From positions 416,490 to 480,489 of the forward strand of contig NZ_JAJOMB010000004.1 in the NCBI RefSeq assembly GCF_021129305.1: a DNA stretch of 64,000 nt. Direction: 5' to 3'. The stretch is from Kineosporia babensis. GTDB taxonomy: Bacteria; Actinomycetota; Actinomycetes; Actinomycetales; Kineosporiaceae. The notes beneath the pieces are model-generated. The model did no database searches, was not told the origin of the DNA, and saw only the letters and a list, made by a program, of their open reading frames with translations. A program made the position numbers and the translations under genes. Shown here piece by piece: positions 30,974 to 39,117 of the stretch (its first letter is position 1; each line of letters begins with the position of its first letter).

Positions 30974-31789
30974 TCAGGACGAGCGACCGGCCCGCAAGGC
31001 GGGGTGCGAGCCGGCGGCGACCAGGTCGGCCACGGCGCCCCGGGGGTTGTTGCCGACCACCAGGCTCTCGCCGACCAGCACCGCGTGGGCACCGGAGCGG
31101 GCGTAGTCGAGCACGTCGTGCGGGCCGCGCACGCCGGACTCGGCGATCCGGACGATGCCGGAGGGGATGGTCGGGGCCAGCCGGGCGAAGGTGTTGCGGT
31201 CCACCTCGAGGGTCTTCAGGTTGCGGGCGTTGACCCCGATCACCCGGGCGCCGGCGTCCACCGCGCGCTTGACCTCTTCCTCGTCGTGCACCTCGACCAG
31301 CGGGGTCATCCCGAGCGACTCGACCCGCTCGATCAGCGAGACCAGGGCCTCCTGCTCGAGCGCGGCCACGATCAGCAGGATGGCGTCGGCGCCGGTGGCC
31401 CGGGCCTCCCAGACCTGGTAGCTGGTGAACACGAAGTCCTTGCGCAGCACCGGCACGTCGACCGCGGCGCGCACGCCGGCCAGGTCCTCCAGGCTGCCGC
31501 CGAAGCGGTGCTTCTCGGTCAGCACGCTGATCACCGAGGCGCCGCCGGACTCGTACTCCCCGGCCAGGGCGGCCGGGTCGCTGATCTCGGCCAGGGAACC
31601 CTTGCTCGGGCTGGACCGTTTCACCTCGGCGATCACCTTGACGGTGTCGCCGTGGCGCAGCACCGACTCGGCGGGCTTGGCCGAGGGCAGCTGGGCGGCC
31701 CGCTCCTGGAGCTTCTCCAGCGGCGTGGCGGCCTGACGTTCCGCCAGGTCAGCTCGGACCCCGACGAGGATCTCTTCGAGCACAGTCAC
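30974..31789 (-). CDS. trpC: Indole-3-glycerol-phosphate synthase
   Basis: 271 aa. A TIM-barrel enzyme that closes the indole ring. Motifs: [13 protein letters not shown] (catalytic Lys), [32 protein letters not shown] and [16 protein letters not shown]. The start is a GTG at 31789 with GAGGAG eight bases upstream. trpD and trpF are not in the window; trpF may be replaced by PriA-type HisA as in other actinobacteria. Confidence 0.96.
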   Translation of the reverse strand: MTVLEEILVGVRADLAERQAATPLEKLQERAAQLPSAKPAESVLRHGDTVKVIAEVKRSSPSKGSLAEISDPAALAGEYESGGASVISVLTEKHRFGGSLEDLAGVRAAVDVPVLRKDFVFTSYQVWEARATGADAILLIVAALEQEALVSLIERVESLGMTPLVEVHDEEEVKRAVDAGARVIGVNARNLKTLEVDRNTFARLAPTIPSGIVRIAESGVRGPHDVLDYARSGAHAVLVGESLVVGNNPRGAVADLVAAGSHPALRAGRSS

Positions 31790-31894
31790 ACAAGGCTCCT
31801 CGTCAATTGTGAGTCACGCGGTGGTGTCAACCCGTCGATGGTACCGATCCCCGGAGGGTGCTCCGGCCCCTACCGTCCGCAAGGACCCGCAGGT

Positions 31895-31909
31895 CCCGCC
31901 CACGGCGGG
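31895..31909 (-). terminator. Possible terminator after the DUF2752 gene
   Basis: cccgcc (31895-31900) pairs with ggcggg (31904-31909) around a 3-base loop, just past the stop at 31914. A second hairpin, ccggag/ctccgg, lies at 31851-31866. Confidence 0.4.
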
Positions 31910-31913
31910 TGTG

Positions 31914-32912
31914 CTATGGAGCCAGTACCCCGAGCCCGGGAAGATTGCGCAGCACCGCGAAGAGGATAAGGCCGAAAGCCACCGCGATCGGCGGCCACAC
32001 CCGGGTACCGCCAGGTAAGCGCCCATTGGGGAGAACCAGGGCGGCGTTCTGGGGGCGTGGGGGCGGTTGGGGCGGGGTTCGAGCGGCCGGGTTTCCAACC
32101 ATGGACGGGGTGGGCGCGTACCGCGGATCCGCTGCGGTTCCGGGCGGGTTGGGTACGGGGCGGACGGACGTGGCCGGCTGGGCTTCGGCCGGTCGGGGCC
32201 CCCTTGGTCCGGTTCCCCTCGGTCCGGTCCCCCTCGGTCCGGTCCCCCTCGGTCCGGTTCCCCTCGGTCCGGTTCCCCTCGGTCCGGTTCCCCTCGGTCC
32301 GGCCCCAGCCACTCCGGTATCTGTCGGCCTGGCCTCAACCGGTGCGGCAACCGGTGCGGGTTCGGTCGGCGCGGGTTCGGTCGGCGCAGGTTCGGCCAAC
32401 CCGGATTCCGCCCAGTCCGTTCCGGCCCGGCCGGTTTCGACCGGATCGGTTCCCGCCCCGCCGGATTCCGCCCAGCCAGTTTCTGCCAAGCCGGATTCCG
32501 CCGGGCCGGATTCCGCCCAGCCAGATTCTGTTGAGCCGACTCCAGGCCCGCCGGGCTCTGCTCGTGAGCTGGATTTCGCCGGACCCGGGCTGAGCCGGGT
32601 GAGGAACCACCGGGCCCAGAACGCCACGGCCACCGGGATCGCCAGGGTGACCAGGGCGTTCGACGACAGCGCGGTGATCAGGTGGCCGTGCGACAGTTCG
32701 TGTACCGCCCGCAGACCACCGCAGCCGGGGCAGTACCAGCCGGTGGCGGCCAGGATCGGGCAGCCGGGGTAGTGCCCGGGCTCGGCCGGGTCCACCGCCG
32801 CCAGATAGCCCGTGGCCGCCGCCAGAACGACCGCGACGGCCGTGGGGGAAGCCAGACGGCGCAACCGCTCGGGTCGCCGCCCGGATTCCCGCACCGGCCG
32901 TCGGGGCATCAC
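31914..32912 (-). CDS. DUF2752 membrane protein split by a long low-complexity insert
   Basis: 332 aa. Residues 20-110 match DUF2752: a first helix, the motif CPILAATGWYCPGCGGLRA, HELSHGHLITALSSN and a second helix. The last 30 residues (PIAVAFGLILFAVLRNLP and GLGVLAP) match the final helix of the family. Between them lie about 190 residues rich in Pro, Gly, Glu and Ser that the family lacks: ESGWAESGPAESGLAETG-like repeats, PAPTEP repeats, then seven to eight GTGPR repeats encoded by a 15-bp tandem array. The cytoplasmic or external side of the insert is not clear. It starts 11 bases after the RDD gene stop, so they form an operon. The start is GTG 32912 or ATG 32909. Confidence 0.85.
   Translation of the reverse strand: MMPRRPVRESGRRPERLRRLASPTAVAVVLAAATGYLAAVDPAEPGHYPGCPILAATGWYCPGCGGLRAVHELSHGHLITALSSNALVTLAIPVAVAFWARWFLTRLSPGPAKSSSRAEPGGPGVGSTESGWAESGPAESGLAETGWAESGGAGTDPVETGRAGTDWAESGLAEPAPTEPAPTEPAPVAAPVEARPTDTGVAGAGPRGTGPRGTGPRGTGPRGTGPRGTGPRGTGPRGPRPAEAQPATSVRPVPNPPGTAADPRYAPTPSMVGNPAARTPPQPPPRPQNAALVLPNGRLPGGTRVWPPIAVAFGLILFAVLRNLPGLGVLAP
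32206..32310. repeat. 15-bp tandem array inside the DUF2752 gene
   Basis: Six copies of ggtccggttcccctc (one T/C variant position) start at 32206, 32221, 32236, 32251, 32266 and 32281, then a diverged copy to 32310. They encode GTGPR units. 15 keeps the frame, so copy number can change without breaking the protein. Confidence 0.95.
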
Positions 32913-32923
32913 TGGCCTGGTGC

Positions 32924-34042
32924 TCAGACCTTGATCACCACGGTCTTCGCGGCCATGTCGTGCCAGCCCTGGCGGCGGCCGCTGGAGTCGAAGAACGGCG
33001 AGAGGTAGACCACCAGCTGGCCGATGCCGCAGAACCAGCTGCCGATGAACGGGACCAGCCAGCGCAGGATGGCCGGGACCCAGCCGGGCACCTGGCCGTC
33101 CTCGGTGCGCACGATCCGGATGCCCAGGATCATCTTGCCGGGGGTGGCCCCGCGCAGGGCGACGAAGCCGATCTGGAAGGCCAGCAGCAGGATGAAGCTG
33201 ATGCCGTAGAAGGCGCTGTAGGCGCCCGAGGCCATGATCGCCTCGGGGTCGTTCAGGTCGGTGCTGGAGGCCATCAGGCCGCCCACGAGCACGAACAGCA
33301 GCATGATCACCACGAACATGATCAGGCCGTCGATCAGCTGCGCGGCCAGGCGGCGGCCCATGCTGGCGAACTCGACGTTCGCGGGGATGGTGCTGCTCAG
33401 CGGGTCGCCGTAGGGCTGGTTGCCGTAGCCGCCGTAGCCCGGCTGCTGACCGTAGGCGTTGCCGCCGTACGAGGGCTGGCCGTAGGGGTTCTGACCGTAC
33501 TGGCTGGGGCTCTGGCCGTACTGGGCCTGCCCGGGCTGGCTCTGGCCGTACTGCTGCTGGGCGTCGTACTCGGGTGAGCCGTACTCCGGCTTCTGCCCGT
33601 ACTGCGGCGGGTTCTGGCCGAACTGGCTCTGACCGTAGGAGGGCTGGCCTTGGCCGTACTGGTCCGGGTTCGGCCCGGAGGACGGCTGGTTCTGACCGTA
33701 GGAGGGCTGCCCCTGACCGTACTGGCTCTGGCCGTACTGCGGCTGCCCGTAAGGACTCTGGCCGTACTGACCCGGCTGCCCAGCCTGGCCCGACTGCCCG
33801 TAGGGGTTCTGGCCGTACTGACCCGGCTGGCTCGGCTGCCCGTACTGACCCGGCTGCCCGTGCTGGCCGGGCCCACTCGGCGAACCGGACTGCCCGGACC
33901 CGCTCCGGTCACTCGGACCACCCTGGCCGTACTGCCCCGGCGGACCGTACTGCGGCGGCTCACCGGCCGGCCGGCCCTTCTCGTCCGGGCCGGCGTTGTC
34001 GCCGTCCGGGTCGCGCGGCGGGTTGGAGCCGTACTCCGACAT
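32924..34042 (-). CDS. RDD-family membrane protein with a Gln/Tyr/Gly-rich repeat domain
   Basis: 372 aa. Residues 215-372 form an RDD domain: FASMGRRLAAQLIDGLIMF (first Arg-Asp element), two helices, FVALRGATPGKMILGIRIVR and a third membrane segment. The first 210 residues are low complexity and probably disordered, made of about 25 [G/S]-Q-Y-G-Q and related repeats (QYGQGQPSYGQ, QYGQSQYGQGQPSYG), with few charged residues after residue 30. RDD proteins are small membrane proteins of mostly unknown role. ATG 34042 is preferred because AGAGGTG lies just before it. The gene is in one unit with the DUF2752 gene. Confidence 0.88.
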   Translation of the reverse strand: MSEYGSNPPRDPDGDNAGPDEKGRPAGEPPQYGPPGQYGQGGPSDRSGSGQSGSPSGPGQHGQPGQYGQPSQPGQYGQNPYGQSGQAGQPGQYGQSPYGQPQYGQSQYGQGQPSYGQNQPSSGPNPDQYGQGQPSYGQSQFGQNPPQYGQKPEYGSPEYDAQQQYGQSQPGQAQYGQSPSQYGQNPYGQPSYGGNAYGQQPGYGGYGNQPYGDPLSSTIPANVEFASMGRRLAAQLIDGLIMFVVIMLLFVLVGGLMASSTDLNDPEAIMASGAYSAFYGISFILLLAFQIGFVALRGATPGKMILGIRIVRTEDGQVPGWVPAILRWLVPFIGSWFCGIGQLVVYLSPFFDSSGRRQGWHDMAAKTVVIKV

Positions 34043-34260
34043 GGTCACCTCTGATCGTCACGGGCTGAAGGGCACAACGCCGATATCGCACATTACCGAC
34101 GAGTGCCGGCCCGCAGGCGACCTTCCCGCCCCGGGCGAGCGTTGCGAGCGGCCGGTCCGGTCCGGTCCCTCACCGGGCCTCTCAGCAGCCAACGGATCAG
34201 GCCGGCCGGTGGTGCCCGGTGCGGTCCGGTTCTCCGGCCGGTCCCGCATCCGCCCGCAGG

Positions 34261-34521
34261 TCAGTGACCGGGCTGGCGCTGCGCGCCGAATCCCATCGCA
34301 CCGAGCACCTTGCCGCTGACCGGGCCGACCACGACGGCCACCACGGTGCCGACGACGAAGAGCCAGAGCATGTCCCAGCCGACCGCGACGGCGATGGTCA
34401 TGAGCAGAGCCCCGAACATCACCACCGTGACCGAGACCCACGCGGCGACCGAGTGGCCGTGCCCGTACGGGTCGTGGAAGTCCTGCTCCGGAGGCTTCGG
34501 GTGTTCTTTCGTGCCCGCCAT
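34261..34521 (-). CDS. HGxxPAAW-family small membrane protein
   Basis: 86 aa. The motif YGHGHSVAAWVSV (about residues 18-30) is the HGxxPAAW signature (Val in place of Pro), followed by two hydrophobic segments (VVMFGALLMTIAVAVGW and MLWLFVVGTVVAVVVGPVSG). Such proteins are found in actinobacteria beside trpE/trpC; their function is unknown. ATG 34521 has AAGGGGA seven bases upstream. It lies between the Trp-associated membrane protein gene and the RDD gene. Confidence 0.88.
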   Translation of the reverse strand: MAGTKEHPKPPEQDFHDPYGHGHSVAAWVSVTVVMFGALLMTIAVAVGWDMLWLFVVGTVVAVVVGPVSGKVLGAMGFGAQRQPGH

Positions 34522-34641
34522 TGCGTCCCCTTTCCGATGGCCCACATTCTGTCAGCTGGATTCAGCCGGGCCAGCACGGACGATATCGGTTCGCCGGGAG
34601 CCCGGCGCGACATACCCCCTGACCGGAGCTCCCCTGCGAAG

Positions 34642-35454
34642 TCAGTCGCTTCCGCCGCCCGAGGAACCGCTGCTCGACGAACCACTGTCCGACGATCCAC
34701 TGTCCGAGGAGCCACCCGAAGAACCGGTGTCCGCCGAACCACCGGACGAGCCGTCGTCGCCGGAACTGCGGTCGGCCCCGCTCAGATCCGACGTCAGGTC
34801 CTCACCCCGGTTCTGGGCGTCCCAGACGTCAGCGGAACTGGACCATCCGCCGACCGCGGGCCGCGAGACGTCCTTTGGTGCTTTCTTGCCGTCCTCCCGC
34901 TCGAACCGGCGCCCGGTGACCGGCCAGGAGCGACTGCCCAGCACACCCAGCAGACCGGCTAGGGCGATCACCGCCGCGCCGACGACGTAGATCCACCCCC
35001 AGCTGTTCAGCTCGCTGGAGGCGGTGAAGCCGTCGATGAAGTTGCCTTCCAGGTTCAGGGTGTCGCGCACCGCGTCGGAGGCGGCCTCAGCCGGCTCGTT
35101 CAGCGTGGCCACCCCGCTGTAGCCGAGCGCCACCCCGGCGATCAGCACGCCGACCGGGATGACGAACCGGAACACCCGCCCGGCGATGGTGAGCACCAAG
35201 GAGGCCGCGGCCACGGCCAATGCGACCGCGGTACCGGCCGGCGCGGCCTGGCTGCCGGAGATCTCGATGTCGCCGAACGAGGCCAGGTTGTCCACCGTCA
35301 CGGTGCCCCACGGCCGGGAAACCCCGAGCAGGATCAGCCCGGCCCCGAGCAGGCCCAGCATGACCACGGTGCGGCGACCGGTCATCGTCTGGAACCGGCC
35401 GGGAGCGGACTGCTGCTCAGGCTCCTGGACGCTCTGGTGACCCGGGGCACTCAC
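34642..35454 (-). CDS. Trp biosynthesis-associated membrane protein
   Basis: 270 aa. Matches the actinobacterial trp-operon membrane protein family (TIGR02234-like, as Rv1610): about four hydrophobic helices starting with TVVMLGLLGAGLILLGVSRP, the external SRPWGTVTV segment, and AVALAVAAASLVLTIAGRV. Its function is unknown. The tail from about residue 205 is a charged linker, then about 50 residues almost wholly Ser, Gly and Asp (SSGDDGSSGGSADTGSSGG and so on), probably disordered. It starts with a GTG at 35454 overlapping the trpE stop (GTGA). Confidence 0.88.
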   Translation of the reverse strand: MSAPGHQSVQEPEQQSAPGRFQTMTGRRTVVMLGLLGAGLILLGVSRPWGTVTVDNLASFGDIEISGSQAAPAGTAVALAVAAASLVLTIAGRVFRFVIPVGVLIAGVALGYSGVATLNEPAEAASDAVRDTLNLEGNFIDGFTASSELNSWGWIYVVGAAVIALAGLLGVLGSRSWPVTGRRFEREDGKKAPKDVSRPAVGGWSSSADVWDAQNRGEDLTSDLSGADRSSGDDGSSGGSADTGSSGGSSDSGSSDSGSSSSGSSGGGSD

Positions 35455-37031
35455 GCGCGCACCTCGTCCCCAGTTACTTCACGCAGCGTCGCGGCCACGG
35501 CAACTGCTCGCAGCACGGCGGCGGCCTTGTTCCGGCACTCCTGGTCCTCGCTCTCGGGCACCGAGTCGGCCACGATGCCCGCCCCGGCCTGCACGTGCGC
35601 GACCCCCTCGCGCAGCAGAGCGGTACGGATGGCGATCGCGAAGTCCATGTCGCCGGCCACGTCCAGGTAGCCCACCACGCCGCCGTAGATGCCGCGGGTC
35701 ACCGGCTCCAGTTCGTCGATCAGCTGCATCGCACGAGGTTTCGGCGCCCCGGACAAGGTGCCCGCAGGGAAGGTGGCGCGCAGTACGTCGTACGCGGTGC
35801 TGCCCTCGGAGAGCCGGCCCTCCACGGTAGAGACCAGGTGCATGACGTGGCTGTAGCGCTCGACCTCCATGAAGTCGACCACCTCCACGCTGCCCGCCGT
35901 ACAGACCTTCTGCAGGTCGTTGCGGGCGAGGTCGACCAGCATCAGGTGCTCGGCGCGCTCCTTGGCGTCGGCCAGCAGGTCCTCGGCCAAAGCGTTGTCC
36001 TCGCCGGCGGTGGCTCCCCGGGGACGGGTTCCGGCGATCGGGTGGGTGATCGCCCGGCCTCCGGTGACCTTGACCAGCGCCTCCGGGCTGGAGCCGACTA
36101 CGGCCAGCTCACGGCCCGCCGCGTCCTCGGTCCGGTACAGATACATGTACGGACTGGGGTTGGAGGCCCGCAGCACCCGATAGACGTCGATCGCGTCGGC
36201 CGGGCAGTCCAGGTCGAAGCGCTGCGAGAGCACCACCTGGAACACCTCGCCGTCGACGATGCCGCGCTTACCCTGCAGCACCGTGTCGAGGTACTCCTCG
36301 CGGCGGCTGCGCTCGCGGGGCTTCAGCTCGGTGGGGGCCGGGGCGTGCACGGCCACGGTGCTCGGCGCGGGCTCGGCCAGCCGGGCGGTCATCGCGTCGA
36401 GCCGGGCGACCGCGTCGGCCCAGGCCTCGTCCACCCGCTCGTCGGTGCCGTCGTAGTTCACCGCGTTGGCGATCAGCAGCAGGGTGCCGTCGGAGTGGTC
36501 GAGCACGGCCAGGTCGGTGGCCAGGCTCATCGCCAGCTCCGGGACCTCCAGCTCGTCGTGCGGCGGGCTGGGCAGCTTCTCCCAGCGGCGCACCGCCTCC
36601 CAGCCCACGTAGCCGACCATGCCCCCGGTCAGCGGCGGCAGCCCGGGCAGGCGGGGGGCGCGCAGGGCCTCGACCGTGTCGCGCAGGGCGGCCAGCGGGT
36701 CTCCCCCGGTCGGTACGCCCGCCGGCGGGTCACCGATCCAGTGGGCCACGCCGTCCCGTGAGGTCAGGGTGGCGCGGCTGGCGGCGCCGACGATGCTGTA
36801 GCGCGACCAGACTCCGCCGTGCTCGGCGGACTCCAGCAGGAACGTGCCGGAACGGTTGCCGGCCAGCTTGCGGTACACGCCGATCGGGGTCTCGCCGTCG
36901 GCCAGGAATCGGCGGACCACCGGGATCACCCGGCGGTCGGCGGCCAGCCGGCGAAAGCCGTCGAGGTCGGGCCAGGTGCCGCCGAAACCCAGGTCGGTCG
37001 GGACGTCTTCGGCCGGGCTGGTGACGCTCAC
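35451..37031 (-). CDS. trpE: Anthranilate synthase component I
   Basis: 526 aa. It makes anthranilate from chorismate with ammonia from TrpG. Motifs: N-terminal feedback site [18 protein letters not shown], and in the chorismate domain [46 protein letters not shown] and [20 protein letters not shown]. The LLES-x(n)-S element suggests that Trp feedback is kept. The start is GTG 37031, overlapping hisI by 4 bases. No trp leader peptide or T-box is possible here, since trpE is translationally coupled to hisI. Confidence 0.96.
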   Translation of the reverse strand: MSVTSPAEDVPTDLGFGGTWPDLDGFRRLAADRRVIPVVRRFLADGETPIGVYRKLAGNRSGTFLLESAEHGGVWSRYSIVGAASRATLTSRDGVAHWIGDPPAGVPTGGDPLAALRDTVEALRAPRLPGLPPLTGGMVGYVGWEAVRRWEKLPSPPHDELEVPELAMSLATDLAVLDHSDGTLLLIANAVNYDGTDERVDEAWADAVARLDAMTARLAEPAPSTVAVHAPAPTELKPRERSRREEYLDTVLQGKRGIVDGEVFQVVLSQRFDLDCPADAIDVYRVLRASNPSPYMYLYRTEDAAGRELAVVGSSPEALVKVTGGRAITHPIAGTRPRGATAGEDNALAEDLLADAKERAEHLMLVDLARNDLQKVCTAGSVEVVDFMEVERYSHVMHLVSTVEGRLSEGSTAYDVLRATFPAGTLSGAPKPRAMQLIDELEPVTRGIYGGVVGYLDVAGDMDFAIAIRTALLREGVAHVQAGAGIVADSVPESEDQECRNKAAAVLRAVAVAATLREVTGDEVRA

Positions 37032-37477
37032 GCGACGGGCTCCTCGTTCTGCGGGGCGGTGGACTGGCTGAGTACGGGGCCGGTGACGGCCGGGATGCGG
37101 TCTGCGTCGAAACAGGTGCGGTCGCCGGTGTGACAGGCCGCGCCGACCTGGTCGACGGTGACCAGCAGGGCGTCGCCGTCGCAGTCCAGCGCCACCGACT
37201 TCACCCACTGCACGTGCCCGGAGGTGTCGCCCTTGCGCCAGTACTCCTGCCGGCTGCGGCTCCAGAAGGTGACCCGGCCGCTGGTCAGGGTGCGGTGCAG
37301 CGCCTCGTCGTCCATCCAGCCGACCATCAGCAGCTCGCGGGTGTCCCACTGCTGGATCACCGCGCAGACCAGGCCGTCGGGGTTGCGGTGCAGCCGGGCG
37401 GCCAGGGCGGGCTCGAGCGGCGAGCCGGTGCTCTCGAGCGGGGAGCCGGTGGGCGAGGATTCACGGGGCGAACTCAC
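37028..37477 (-). CDS. hisI: Phosphoribosyl-AMP cyclohydrolase
   Basis: 149 aa. It opens the purine ring of phosphoribosyl-AMP in histidine synthesis. The zinc ligands are in [18 protein letters not shown] and [31 protein letters not shown] is the family core. It is the single-function form (no HisE domain); hisE is at 52817. The N-terminus has a 7-residue duplication ([16 protein letters not shown]) coded by a 21-bp repeat (37411-37450). hisI leads the trpE transcript, a common actinobacterial arrangement. Confidence 0.95.
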   Translation of the reverse strand: MSSPRESSPTGSPLESTGSPLEPALAARLHRNPDGLVCAVIQQWDTRELLMVGWMDDEALHRTLTSGRVTFWSRSRQEYWRKGDTSGHVQWVKSVALDCDGDALLVTVDQVGAACHTGDRTCFDADRIPAVTGPVLSQSTAPQNEEPVA

Positions 37478-37709
37478 CCGGCCAATAGTGGCACCGCCGG
37501 TCCGGTGCCGGTGCCATCACCCCGCTCCGCCCGGTTTCCGGGACCACTGCGGTTGCCCTGGTCCGCCGGATTGCCGACCGCCGCCGTCCTCTGGTTCCTG
37601 CTCCGGACCACGGGCCAAGGTTGCGATTTGGTCGCGTCGCCTGGGATGCACAGCTCTTTCACACTTCGTTAGCGTGCGCGAGGCTGTCCGTTCACTGAAT
37701 GATGGGCGG
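37478..37709. promoter_or_regulatory. Divergent region between hisI and the sulfotransferase-like gene
   Basis: 232 bp that must hold the hisI-trpE promoter and that of the plus-strand gene at 37710. I found no clear operator or leader; the 60 bases next to 37640-37700 are less GC-rich. Confidence 0.4.
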
Positions 37710-39056
37710 ATGCCCACCCTGTTACACATCGGTGCCCCGAAGACCGGGACCACGGCGATCCAGGCGTCCCTGGAGGATCTGAAGACCCGGACCGAAGGCG
37801 GCCTGGAGGCGTTCGGCCTGAGCATGCCCGGCACTCCCCTGGAGCAGGCCCGGGGCGCGCTCGGTGTGCTGGGTCAGGGGGTGGGCTGGCAGGCCACGGA
37901 GCGGACCAAGAGCGAACGGCACTGGCGACGTCTGCTGGCCCAGATCGAGGCCGCGCAGGGGCTGCGGTTCGTCTCCAGCGAGTACCTGTGCGAGGCCTCC
38001 CAGGAGATCGCCACGCGGATCGTCGGGGATCTGCGCGGCGAGGACGGGCAGGACCAGGTCCGGGTGGTACTCACCCTGCGGCCGCTGACCCGGATCATGC
38101 CCTCGGCCTGGCAGCAGTACCTGAAGAGCGGGCATCAGCTGCCGTACGAGCAGTGGTGCCGGGCGATGCTTTCCAGCCCGCCGAAGAAGGGGGTCACGCC
38201 CTCGTTCTGGCGGCGGCACGACCAGGGTGCGGTGCTGCGCCGGTGGGCGGCGGCGGTGGGGGCGGAGAACATCACCGTCGTGGTGCTCGATCCCGCCGAC
38301 CGTGGGCTGCTGATGCGGACCTTCGACGAGCTGCTGCACCTGCCGGCCGGGACGCTGACCGGAGGGGGCGGTGGCCGGCAGAACCGGTCGATGTCGGCGG
38401 CCGAGACCGAGCTGTTCCGGCGGCTGAACGTGCAGCTGCGCGACCGCGACTTCCCGTGGAAGGAGTACGCGAACCTGATCCGTTACGGCTCGGTGCTGCG
38501 GACCGTCGAGCTGATGCCCTCGGAGGCCGGGGCGGCGGTGCACACCCCGGACTGGGCCGTGGAGAAGGCGGTTTCGCTGGCCCAGGGGTATCGCGAGGCG
38601 ATCGGTGAGCTGGAGAAGGCCGGGATGACGGTGATCGGGAACGCCGATCTGCTCACCGAGGCCTACCACGGGGCCGAGCAGGACCGTCCGGCGCCGGATC
38701 TGGTGCCGGTGGACACCGCGGTGGAGGCGATCCTCGGCGTGGTCTCGCGCGCCAGCAGCGGTAATGCGTTCTTCCCGGACGAGGTGGCGCGGGGCATCGG
38801 CGAGCAGGAGGGGTTGCCCGGCTCGGCCCGCAAGGAGGCCGCCCGGGTGGAGGAGCTGTCCAACTGGGAGATCAGCGAGGTGCTGGCCGGGCGGATCCGC
38901 AAGGCTGCTCACTGGCGCTACCGCAAGCAGCGGCGGCGCCTTCTGCGGATCGCCCAGCGGGGAAAGCTGACGCCGGAGCAGAAGATCGAAGAGCTCGAAC
39001 CAGAGGACGCGGGGCGCGGCGGTTCCGCGGCGGCCAGCGACACTCCTTTCGGCTGA
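37710..39056 (+). CDS. Sulfotransferase-like P-loop protein
   Basis: 448 aa. The N-terminus PTLLHIGAPKTGTTAIQASL has the PKTGTT loop that binds the 5'-phosphosulfate of PAPS in sulfotransferases. The later segment RVVLTLRPLTRIMPSAWQQY fits the strand-Arg-x(n)-Ser element that binds the 3'-phosphate. Hence sulfation of some sugar, lipid or small molecule is likely, acceptor unknown. The C-terminal 90 residues are basic and Arg-rich (RKAAHWRYRKQRRRLLRIAQ). ATG 37710 is chosen as the family begins a few residues before the P-loop. It stands alone, convergent to the ABC exporter. Confidence 0.75.
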   Translation: MPTLLHIGAPKTGTTAIQASLEDLKTRTEGGLEAFGLSMPGTPLEQARGALGVLGQGVGWQATERTKSERHWRRLLAQIEAAQGLRFVSSEYLCEASQEIATRIVGDLRGEDGQDQVRVVLTLRPLTRIMPSAWQQYLKSGHQLPYEQWCRAMLSSPPKKGVTPSFWRRHDQGAVLRRWAAAVGAENITVVVLDPADRGLLMRTFDELLHLPAGTLTGGGGGRQNRSMSAAETELFRRLNVQLRDRDFPWKEYANLIRYGSVLRTVELMPSEAGAAVHTPDWAVEKAVSLAQGYREAIGELEKAGMTVIGNADLLTEAYHGAEQDRPAPDLVPVDTAVEAILGVVSRASSGNAFFPDEVARGIGEQEGLPGSARKEAARVEELSNWEISEVLAGRIRKAAHWRYRKQRRRLLRIAQRGKLTPEQKIEELEPEDAGRGGSAAASDTPFG

Positions 39057-39069
39057 GCAGTGCGGGGCT

Positions 39070-39110
39070 GAGATCTCCGGCCGGCCGCTCGGGACGCCGG
39101 CCGGAATCTC
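39070..39110. terminator. Bidirectional terminator
   Basis: gagatctccggccgg (39070-39084) pairs with ccggccggaatctc (39097-39110) with one bulged base. It lies between convergent stops at 39056 and 39118. Confidence 0.8.
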
Positions 39111-39117
39111 GGCTGCC

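Noticed and set aside
31851..31866. ccggag/ctccgg hairpin as the trpC regulatory element
   Set aside because: Only 6 bp, in very GC-rich DNA; likely chance or part of termination for the upstream gene.
30934..31913. trp attenuator or T-box
   Set aside because: Neither the 40-base trpB/trpC gap nor the region before trpC holds a leader peptide rich in Trp or T-box core sequences.
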